Source: Streptomyces scopuliridis RB72
GTDB lineage: Bacteria; Actinomycetota; Actinomycetes; Streptomycetales; Streptomycetaceae
DNA: 33,856 nt
Assembly: GCF_000718095.1 (NCBI RefSeq)
Contig: NZ_JOEI01000042.1
Span: 1-33,856 of the forward strand
Reading direction: 5' to 3'
Shown: positions 28,026 to 33,856 of the stretch, in pieces
Numbering within the stretch: the stretch's first letter is position 1
How the letters are laid out: each line of letters begins with the position of its first letter
Translations under genes and position numbers: made by a program
The notes under the pieces: generated by a model
Database searches by the model: none
Told to the model about the DNA's origin: nothing
Seen by the model: only the letters and a program-made list of their open reading frames with translations

Positions 28026-28063
28026 GCGGCCGGAGCGCGAACCCGGGGTGAACAACCGGCCGC
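28026..28063 (-). terminator. Possible terminator downstream of mocR
   Basis: An 8-bp perfect inverted repeat, GCGGCCGG (28026-28033) and CCGGCCGC (28056-28063), with a 22-base loop lies directly after the mocR stop, in the 100-bp gap before phoD. The long loop makes the call tentative. Confidence 0.4.
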
Positions 28064-28066
28064 GCG

Positions 28067-29536
28067 CTACCTGTCCGCGACGGCCTCGGCCAGCAGCCGT
28101 ACCCCGCGCTGGATCCCGCCCGGCGTCAACTGCGCGTACCCGATGACCAGTCGTACGTGGCCGTCCGCAGGCCGCGCCGTCCCGTGGTCCGCCAGCGGAC
28201 GCAGCGCGATCCCCGCCTCCTCCGCCCGCCGCAGGAAGCGCGGCTCGGGGCCGTAGCGCTCGGGCAGCCGGGCGATGACATGGAGCCCCGCCGCGATCCC
28301 GCTGACCTCCGTACCGGGGAAGTGGGTGGCGAGGGCCGTGACCAGCGCGTCCCGCCGCTCCCGGTAGGCGCGCTGACAGCGGCGCAACTGACGGTCGTAA
28401 CCGCCCCGTTCGATGAACTCCGCGAGCACCGCCTGATCGAGTGAGGGATTGCCCAGGTCCATGGTGCGCTTGCGCTCGACGAGTTCGTCCAGCAGTTCGC
28501 GTGGGGCCAGCAGCCAGCCCAGTCGCAGTCCGGGCGCCAGCGACTTGCTGACCGAGCCCGTATAGACCACGCGTTCCGGGTCCAGCCCCTGGAGCGCGCC
28601 GACCGGCGCCCTGTCGTACCGGAAATCGCCGTCGTAGTCGTCCTCCAGGACGAAGCCGTCCACGGACCGGGCCCACTCCAGGAGTTCCGTACGGCGCTCC
28701 GGCGAGTACGAGATCCCCGAAGGGAACTGGTGCGAGGGAGTCGTCACCACCGCACGCACCCCCGAACGCGCCAGCGGCCCCGGAGCCAGCCCCTCCGCGT
28801 CCAGCGGCAGAGGGACGGTCCCGAGCCCGGACGAGGCGAACAGCGAGGCGTGTTCCGGGCTGCCGGGATCCTCCATGCCGACGGTACGCAGCCCGCGCCC
28901 GTACAGCGCGAACCCGAGCAGCGTCGTCGCCTGGGCCACCCCCGAACAGACCATCAGCCGCTCCGGATCGGCCGCCACGCCGCGCCGCCGGGCCAGCAGA
29001 GCCGCCAGCGCGGTACGGAGCGCCGGCAGCCCGCGCGGATCGGGGTAGCCCAGCGCGTGGTGCGGCAGCCGCGCCAGTACGGACGCGTGCGCCGCCGACC
29101 AGGCCGCGCGCGGGAAGAGGGAGAGATCCGGGGTGCCGGGACGGAAGTCGGCCCGCGCCCCGGGCGGACGCGGGGCGAGATCGCGGATCTCGCGCGCCGC
29201 CGCCCGTACCGCGTCGCTCACCCACGTGCCCGCGCCGCGTCCGCTGCGCAGATACCCCTCGGCCGTGAGCTGCTCGTACGCCTCCGTGACCAGTCCGCGC
29301 GACACCCCCAGATCGGCGGCCAGCTCACGGCTGGCGGGCAGCCGGGTGCCGGCGCCGAGCCGGCCGGAGCGGACGGCCTCGCGCAGCGCGGACTGGAGCG
29401 CACGGCCCCTGCCGCGGGCGGGAGCGGCGGCGGCCGTCGTCAGCAGCTCCCACGCGGCCGTCCCGCCCTCCCCTGGAGGCCCGGCCGAAGAGCCGGACGC
29501 TGAAGAGGGCGGTGGATTGGTCCCCGATGACGCCAT
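28067..29536 (-). CDS. MocR/PdxR-type regulator (GntR winged helix fused to aminotransferase-like domain)
   Basis: This 489-residue regulator has a GntR-type DNA-binding domain (about residues 43-105: LREAVRSGRLGAGTRLPASR, then LGVSRGLVTEAYEQL). A fold-type I aminotransferase domain follows, binding PLP at the lysine in GSVSKSLAPG (about residue 330). FVLEDDYDGDFRYD is the usual cofactor loop. Such proteins sense PLP or amino compounds and control vitamin B6 or amino-acid genes. It is divergent from an EamA transporter with only 47 bp between starts, so that transporter is the likely target. The ATG at 29536 fits the length of the family. Confidence 0.93.
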   Translation of the reverse strand: MASSGTNPPPSSASGSSAGPPGEGGTAAWELLTTAAAAPARGRGRALQSALREAVRSGRLGAGTRLPASRELAADLGVSRGLVTEAYEQLTAEGYLRSGRGAGTWVSDAVRAAAREIRDLAPRPPGARADFRPGTPDLSLFPRAAWSAAHASVLARLPHHALGYPDPRGLPALRTALAALLARRRGVAADPERLMVCSGVAQATTLLGFALYGRGLRTVGMEDPGSPEHASLFASSGLGTVPLPLDAEGLAPGPLARSGVRAVVTTPSHQFPSGISYSPERRTELLEWARSVDGFVLEDDYDGDFRYDRAPVGALQGLDPERVVYTGSVSKSLAPGLRLGWLLAPRELLDELVERKRTMDLGNPSLDQAVLAEFIERGGYDRQLRRCQRAYRERRDALVTALATHFPGTEVSGIAAGLHVIARLPERYGPEPRFLRRAEEAGIALRPLADHGTARPADGHVRLVIGYAQLTPGGIQRGVRLLAEAVADR

Positions 29537-29583
29537 GGGAATGGACCTTAAACCGGACCGCCCGCCTCCCTAGCGTCGGTCTC

Positions 29584-30504
29584 ATGAAAGTGAACTCCGT
29601 CCAAGGGGCGCTCCTCGCCGCCCTCGCCTGCGTCCTCGTCGGCGCCTCCTTCACCGCCAACAGCCTCCTCGGCGCCTATCCCTACGCGGGCGGCCAGGCC
29701 CTGCGCTACGGGATCGCCTGCCTGCTGCTCGTGCCGCTGGCCGGCCGGGGCGCTGCGGCCACCCTGCGTTCGCTGACCCGTCGCCAGTGGGGGCGGCTGG
29801 CGGCGCTCGCGGCGATCGGTATGGTCGGGTTCAACCTCGCGATCCTGGCCGCCGAACGGACCGCGGAGCCCGCCGTTCCCGGGGTCTTCGTCGGGTGCGC
29901 GCCGGTCGTGGTCGCCGTACTGATCCCGCTGACGGCCCGCCGCCGTCCGGCCCGCCCCGCGGTGATCGGGGCGCTGCTGGTGGCGGCCGGCGCCTGCGCC
30001 GTCCAGGGGTGGGGCCGTACGGACGCGGCGGGCATCGTCTGGTCGGTGGGCGCGCTCCTCGGCGAGGTCGGCTTCGCGGTCATCGCCGTCCCGGTACTGC
30101 GACCGCTCGGCCCCCGGCTGCTGTCCGCCACGGTCTGCGGCATCGCCGCCGTCGAAGCCCTGATCGCCGGACTCGTCCTCGACGGCGCCGCCGTACTGCG
30201 GACCCCGACCGGCCAGGAGACCGCCGCGCTGCTCTGGCAGGCCGTGGTGGTGACCGTGATCGGTTTCGTCTGCTGGTATATGGGCATGCAGCGCATCGGC
30301 GCCGAACGCGCCACCCTGTTCTCGGGGTTGATCCCGGTCTCCGCCGCGCTCACCGCGCCCCTGGTGGGGACCGGGACGTACGGCGCGGCACAGGCGGCCG
30401 GGAGTCTGCTGGTCGGCGCGGGAGTGGCCTGCGGCTCGGGGGTCCTCGGAAAGCGGCGGCCGACGGCGGCCCCGGCCCGGGAGGACGTACCGGCGACCCG
30501 GTAG
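29584..30504 (+). CDS. EamA/DMT-superfamily transporter
   Basis: This 306-residue integral membrane protein has about ten hydrophobic helices arranged as two EamA repeats. It opens with MKVNSVQGALLAALACVLVG, and the second repeat runs from about residue 150. Members export amino acids or small metabolites. The ATG at 29584 places the first helix correctly; an in-frame upstream start would read into the regulator's promoter. No ribosome-binding site is obvious and the leader must be very short. The divergent MocR gene is the likely regulator. Substrate unknown. Confidence 0.9.
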   Translation: MKVNSVQGALLAALACVLVGASFTANSLLGAYPYAGGQALRYGIACLLLVPLAGRGAAATLRSLTRRQWGRLAALAAIGMVGFNLAILAAERTAEPAVPGVFVGCAPVVVAVLIPLTARRRPARPAVIGALLVAAGACAVQGWGRTDAAGIVWSVGALLGEVGFAVIAVPVLRPLGPRLLSATVCGIAAVEALIAGLVLDGAAVLRTPTGQETAALLWQAVVVTVIGFVCWYMGMQRIGAERATLFSGLIPVSAALTAPLVGTGTYGAAQAAGSLLVGAGVACGSGVLGKRRPTAAPAREDVPATR

Positions 30505-30572
30505 CCGTACGACCCCGACACGGCGGCCAAATCACCTGGACAGCCGGTGCGCCCATCGGCTGGGATGGGCAC

Positions 30573-31469
30573 GTGGCGACCGACACCGCGAGCACCGACG
30601 AATTCGAAGCGCACCGGCCCGTACTGACCGGGGTCGCCTACCGCATGCTCGGCGGGGTCGCCGACGCCGAGGACGTGGTGCAGGAGGCATGGCTGCGCTG
30701 GAGCGCCGCCGACCGTACGGACATCCGCGAGCCGCGCGCGTATCTCGTACGGATCACCACACGCCTCGCCCTCGACCGGCTCCGGCAGGCGAAGGCGCGG
30801 CGCGAGTCCTATGTCGGCCCCTGGCTGCCCGAACCGGTCGTCACCGACTTCGGACCCGCCGTCCCCGACACGGCCGAGCGCGCCCTGCTCGCCGACTCGG
30901 TGTCCGTCGCCGTGCTGGTCGTCCTCGAATCCCTCTCGCCGCTGGAGCGCGCGGTGTTCGTGCTGCGCGAGGCGTTCGGCTTCCCGTTCGGCGAGATCGC
31001 CGTCACCCTGGAGCGCGGCGAGGCCGCCGTCAGACAACTGGCCGCCCGGGCCCGCCGCCATGTCGAGGAACGCAGACCGCGTTTCGACGTCGACCCGGCC
31101 GAACGCCGCGCTCTCACCGAGCGGTTCCTCGCCGCCGCAGGGGGTGGCGATCTCGACGCGCTGCTCGCCCTGCTGGCGCCCGACGTACGGCTGGTCGGCG
31201 ACAGCGGCGGCAAGGCCAAGGCGCCGCTGCGGGTCATCGAGGGCGCCGACAAGGTGGGCCGGTTCCTGTTCGCCGTCTCGGGGGAGGCGGTGCTGTACGA
31301 CTTCCGGGTCATGGAGTTCAACGGCGCCCCCGCGGTGCTCGTCCTCGCCGGCGGAGTGCCCGATCTCGTCCTCCAGCTGGAGATCAGGGACGGCAAGGTG
31401 GAGTGCGTCTACATCGTGCGGAATCCGGACAAGCTCGGTGGAGCCGTCCTGGAGCGCCGCTCCGCGTAA
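30573..31469 (+). CDS. ECF RNA polymerase sigma factor, ECF41 type (SigJ-like) with SnoaL-like C-terminal domain
   Basis: The 298-residue sigma factor has region 2 (LTGVAYRMLGGVADAEDVVQ, about residues 18-37), region 4 (LSPLERAVFVLREAFGFPFG and LERGEAAVRQLAARARRHV) and a C-terminal NTF2/SnoaL-like domain. That extension carries the two ECF41 marks: DSGGK (usual DGGGK) near residue 211 and NPDKL near 287. In ECF41 proteins it controls activity instead of an anti-sigma factor. The GTG at 30573 has GGGA eight bases upstream. The usual partner gene, a carboxymuconolactone decarboxylase, oxidoreductase or epimerase, is not adjacent. It lies 68 bp after the EamA gene. Confidence 0.93.
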   Translation: MATDTASTDEFEAHRPVLTGVAYRMLGGVADAEDVVQEAWLRWSAADRTDIREPRAYLVRITTRLALDRLRQAKARRESYVGPWLPEPVVTDFGPAVPDTAERALLADSVSVAVLVVLESLSPLERAVFVLREAFGFPFGEIAVTLERGEAAVRQLAARARRHVEERRPRFDVDPAERRALTERFLAAAGGGDLDALLALLAPDVRLVGDSGGKAKAPLRVIEGADKVGRFLFAVSGEAVLYDFRVMEFNGAPAVLVLAGGVPDLVLQLEIRDGKVECVYIVRNPDKLGGAVLERRSA

Positions 31470-31494
31470 GCCCTGCTCGTCGCTCCCGGCGATA

Positions 31495-31525
31495 CCCGGT
31501 CCCGGATCCGATCCGGACGACCGGG
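31495..31525 (+). terminator. Terminator-like compound hairpin after the ECF41 gene
   Basis: An outer stem CCCGGT/ACCGGG (31495-31500, 31520-31525) and an inner stem CCGGAT/ATCCGG (31502-31507, 31511-31516) with a 3-base loop form a 12-pair structure with a small internal bulge. It begins 25 bp after the sigma factor stop. Confidence 0.65.
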
Positions 31526-31550
31526 CCCATGTCACGCGCGCCTCACCAGC

Positions 31551-31562
31551 GTACGAACGTAC
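31551..31562. promoter_or_regulatory. Palindrome GTACGAACGTAC upstream of gntR
   Basis: The perfect inverted repeat GTACG-AA-CGTAC lies between the sigma factor terminator and the gntR promoter. It may be an operator. A second dyad, CGGAGAG-6-CTCTCCG (31579-31598), follows. No binding protein can be named. Confidence 0.4.
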
Positions 31563-31611
31563 TGTGAACACCCTGAGTCGGAGAGTGACTTCTCTCCGTG
31601 ACCGACGGAGG

Positions 31612-31627
31612 ATTGGTCTTGACCAAC
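31612..31627. promoter_or_regulatory. Putative DasR-type operator (dre)
   Basis: ATTGGTCTTGACCAAC matches the known dre core TGGTCTAGACCA at 11 of 12 positions (31614-31625) and is a 6-2-6 perfect dyad (TTGGTC-TT-GACCAA). It covers the -35 box of the gntR promoter, the usual place for a repressor. DasR or the local GntR protein could bind it; the sequence does not say which. Confidence 0.75.
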
Positions 31628-31647
31628 GGGATGGCCCGTCCTATCGT
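31619..31647 (+). promoter_or_regulatory. gntR promoter, TTGACC-17-TATCGT
   Basis: A -35 box TTGACC (31619-31624) and a -10 box TATCGT (31642-31647) are separated by exactly 17 bp, a good housekeeping-sigma match for a streptomycete. Transcription would start near 31654, leaving a leader of about 72 bases that is AT-rich for this genome. Confidence 0.65.
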
Positions 31648-31725
31648 CGCTATTTAGTGCAGGAACCTTTAATAAACAAGGGCACGGAAAACCCGCCGGA
31701 GAGACGGCGATTGCGGAGGATCAGG

Positions 31726-32490
31726 GTGGGGACCACGCAGCTGGAAACAGTGCCGGAGCCTAAGTACTGGCACCTCAAGACCGTGCTCGGCGAAGCGCTC
31801 GACTCCGACTTCGCGGTGGGGGAGGTCCTGCCCAACGAGCGTGACCTCGCCGCCCGGTTCGGAGTCGCCCGCGCCACGCTCAGGCAGGCCCTCGAACAGC
31901 TGGAGCTGGAAGGCCGGCTCCAGCGCCGCCGCGGCGTTGGTACGACCGTCGCCCCGCCGCGCGTGGGCGTCGACGTCTCCACCACCCAGCACGAATGGCC
32001 CGGCACCGTACGGGACGCCTGGCAGCCCGTCGACTGCGCCACGGCGCCCGCGCCGGCCGCGGTGGCCAGGCTGCTGGAGACGGCCGCCGACGAAGAGGTC
32101 CACACCGTCCGCAGGGTCCGCTCCACGCACGGCCAGTCCGTCGCGGCGGAACTGCTCTACGTACCGTCCTCGTCGGTGCCCGAGCTGTCGGCCATCGACG
32201 CGCCCGAGGGCCCGGCGCGCGCCCGCGCCGTCCTGCGTGAGCTTCAGCGTCTCGGCCTCGACGGCCAGGACCGCGCCGTGGAACTGGGCTCCGCGCGCGC
32301 GGACGACGCCAGGGAGCTGGACCGGCTGCCCGGCGCTCCCGTCCTCGTCGTCACGACGCGCTATGTCGTGGCGGGCCGTAGCGCCGCCGTATCGGTGGCC
32401 ACGTACCGCGCCGACACCTGCCGGCTCACCTTCGGGGACTCCGGCGACCTGGAGATCAGCGAGGAGCCGCAGGAGCGCCGCGCGTCCTGA
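31726..32490 (+). CDS. GntR-family regulator, HutC/DasR subfamily
   Basis: This 254-residue regulator has an N-terminal winged helix (YWHLKTVLGEAL, LPNERDLAARFGVARATLRQ, LEGRLQRRRGVGTTV, about residues 13-75). A C-terminal UTRA-like ligand domain (about 85-245) has EVHTVRRVRS and VVTTRYVVAG. This layout is that of HutC/DasR proteins, which usually bind phosphorylated sugars. The GTG at 31726 has GGAGGA five bases upstream; the frame is open further up but only as a shadow of the sigma factor gene. Its own promoter is overlapped by a dre-like site, so autoregulation or control by DasR is likely. It differs clearly from DasR as I remember it, so it is probably a paralogue. Confidence 0.92.
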   Translation: MGTTQLETVPEPKYWHLKTVLGEALDSDFAVGEVLPNERDLAARFGVARATLRQALEQLELEGRLQRRRGVGTTVAPPRVGVDVSTTQHEWPGTVRDAWQPVDCATAPAPAAVARLLETAADEEVHTVRRVRSTHGQSVAAELLYVPSSSVPELSAIDAPEGPARARAVLRELQRLGLDGQDRAVELGSARADDARELDRLPGAPVLVVTTRYVVAGRSAAVSVATYRADTCRLTFGDSGDLEISEEPQERRAS

Positions 32491-32510
32491 AGCCCCCTTG
32501 TCCGGTGTGT

Positions 32511-32537
32511 ACGGCCCGTCGCTCAGCGGCGGGCCGT
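32511..32537. terminator. Bidirectional terminator between gntR and rok
   Basis: ACGGCCCGTCGC (32511-32522) and GCGGCGGGCCGT (32526-32537) form a 12-bp stem with one G-U pair and a three-base loop. The loop is the stop codon of the convergent ROK gene (TCA at 32523-32525 on the plus strand). Confidence 0.85.
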
Positions 32538-33680
32538 CACCGTACCCTCCACCGCGAACAGCTGCTCCTCGACATGGTCGAGAGCCAGCCGCAGCGCGCC
32601 CGTGGCCACCGCCGCCTCGCCGAGCAGCGAGAGCGCCACGAGCGGCGGGCGCAGACAGAAGCGGGAGAGCTCGTCGCGCAACGGGTCCAGTACGCCGTCG
32701 AGCCCGGCGGCCCAGCCGCCGATCACCACCAGCTCCGGATCCAGCGCCAGCACCAGCGCCGCCACATCGTGCACGAGCCGCTCGATGAACCGCTCGACAG
32801 CCTCCTGCGCCCGGACGTCCCCGCCCTTGGCATCGGCGAAGACCTTCGCCACCGCCTGCTCGTCGAGCGGGTGCAGCGGCTCGTCCGTCGTCGACAGCAG
32901 CGTCTCCGGGGTCGCGCCGCGCCCGAGCAGATGCAGCGCGCCGATCTCGCCGGCCGCCCCTCCGAAGCCGCGGTGCAGCCGCCCGCCGATCAGGGCGCCC
33001 GCTCCGGGGCTGAGCCCGGCCAGTACGAAGACGATGTCGTCGGAGTCGATGGCCGCGCCCTTCCACTGCTCGGCCACGGCCGCCGCGTTCGCGTCGTTCT
33101 CCACCAGCACCGGACAGCGGAACGAGCGCCGCAGCCGCTCGCCGAGCGGCAGGCCCGTCCACTGCGGCAGCGCGGTGCCCAGCCGTACGGTCCCGTCGGC
33201 CTCCACGATGCCGGGGCTGCCGACCCCGACCGCGCGCAGCGAGCCGCGTGACACCCCCGTGCGGCGCAGCACATCGGCGACGACCAGCCGTACGCGGTCG
33301 AGGCGCTCGTCCGCGTCGGCCGTCTCCGAGACCACCCGTGAACCGGCGCCGATGATCCGGCCGTCCAGCCCGGAGATCAGCGCGGCCACGCGGTGCGGCC
33401 CGATCTCGATGCCCAGCAGATGTCCGGCCTCGGCCCGGAATCGGAACCGGCGCGCGGGGCGGCCCTGCTTACGGGCCTCGCCCTCCGCCGGCGCGGACTC
33501 CACGACCAGGCCCGTTTCGATCAGCCCTTCCACCACGCCCTCGACCGTCGGCCGGGAAAGCCCCGTGATCCGTGTCAGGTCCGTCAGCGTGAGGTCACCG
33601 GCGTCCCGCAGGGAGTGCAGCACCACCGCGGAGTTGATCCGCCGCAGGAGCGAAGGGTCTCCACCGGTCAGCCGCCCCAC
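32523..33680 (-). CDS. ROK-family transcriptional regulator
   Basis: The 385-residue protein has an N-terminal winged helix (LTLTDLTRITGLSRPTVEGV, about residues 29-48) and a ROK sugar-binding domain (LLGIEIGPHRVAALI, GVGSPGIVEADG, VENDANAAAVAEQW, GFGGAAGEIGALHLLGRG). The kinase phosphate loop DxGxT is missing, as expected for a regulator. The zinc-binding Cys motif (CxCGxxGCxE) that normally follows AGEIGH is also absent: no Cys lies in that stretch. The GTG at 33680 has GGAGG seven bases upstream. It converges on gntR, with 32 bp between stop codons and a shared terminator. Target genes probably lie to the right of the window. Confidence 0.93.
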   Translation of the reverse strand: MGRLTGGDPSLLRRINSAVVLHSLRDAGDLTLTDLTRITGLSRPTVEGVVEGLIETGLVVESAPAEGEARKQGRPARRFRFRAEAGHLLGIEIGPHRVAALISGLDGRIIGAGSRVVSETADADERLDRVRLVVADVLRRTGVSRGSLRAVGVGSPGIVEADGTVRLGTALPQWTGLPLGERLRRSFRCPVLVENDANAAAVAEQWKGAAIDSDDIVFVLAGLSPGAGALIGGRLHRGFGGAAGEIGALHLLGRGATPETLLSTTDEPLHPLDEQAVAKVFADAKGGDVRAQEAVERFIERLVHDVAALVLALDPELVVIGGWAAGLDGVLDPLRDELSRFCLRPPLVALSLLGEAAVATGALRLALDHVEEQLFAVEGTVTARR

Positions 33681-33856
33681 GGTGTTTCCTCCCAGCTCGT
33701 GCGCGTGTAGGTCCTGTCCGGCCGATCTTCGCGGGCCCGCGACGCCGCAGTGACATCAGCCGCTGCCGCGGCGGGCGCACGCTCGCCGCGTTGTCGGAGT
33801 CGCCCGAGTACGGCCGGGCCATCCACAACGCCGATCCTCCGCCTTGCGATCGCCGC
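33681..33856. other. Upstream region of the ROK gene to the window edge
   Basis: No gene or clear promoter is seen in these 176 bp. Short open frames here have no ribosome-binding site or recognisable product. Confidence 0.5.

Noticed and set aside
31530..31553. TGTCAC followed by CGTA as an ECF41-type promoter before gntR
   Set aside because: The gap is 13 bp (or 21 bp to the next CGTA), not the 16-17 bp I would expect for an ECF promoter, and the seventh -35 base is wrong.
33595..33828. Minus-strand open frame at the right edge
   Set aside because: It overlaps the start of the ROK gene in another frame, is Arg-rich and has no ribosome-binding site or known domain.

Overview
The window is very GC-rich, with strong G/C bias at third codon positions and frequent GTG or TTG starts. 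Its gene content (NRPS, ECF41-type sigma factor, MocR, DasR-like GntR and ROK regulators, Tat-exported PhoD) fits the chromosome of a Streptomyces or close relative. No rRNA, tRNA, CRISPR array, transposase or phage gene was seen.

Region 1 (1-12.5 kb) is the right end of a nonribosomal peptide cluster. A giant NRPS gene enters from the left edge and reads A(partial)-T / C-A-T-E / C-A-T-E. It stops directly after the last epimerase, with no thioesterase and no E-to-C linker. A convergent 14-TM MFS exporter follows. The NRPS carries several in-frame hexanucleotide (dipeptide) repeat tracts, and a codon-usage break in its first adenylation domain. The NRPS/MFS junction is also repeat-rich.

Region 2 (12.5-18.6 kb) is housekeeping: a YigZ/IMPACT protein, the overlapping sbcD-sbcC nuclease pair and a short-chain dehydrogenase. 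Between the MFS gene and yigZ lies an unbroken array of eight 11-bp direct repeats. A perfect 11-bp-stem hairpin separates the dehydrogenase from the convergent DUF885 gene.

Region 3 (18.6-28 kb) is on the minus strand: a DUF885 peptidase, a membrane-ACT-GNAT fusion, a translationally coupled pair (SWIM zinc-finger protein plus a large uncharacterised protein) and a Tat-exported PhoD phosphatase.

Region 4 (28-33.9 kb) is regulatory: a MocR regulator divergent from an EamA transporter, an ECF41-type sigma factor, a HutC/DasR-type GntR regulator and a convergent ROK regulator. The GntR gene has a good promoter whose -35 box is covered by a near-perfect DasR-type operator, so N-acetylglucosamine-linked control or autoregulation is likely. 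The GntR and ROK genes share a strong 12-bp-stem terminator.

The most notable points are the TE-less, E-terminated NRPS, the 11-bp repeat array, the dre-like operator at gntR, and the coupled SWIM/uncharacterised-protein operon.
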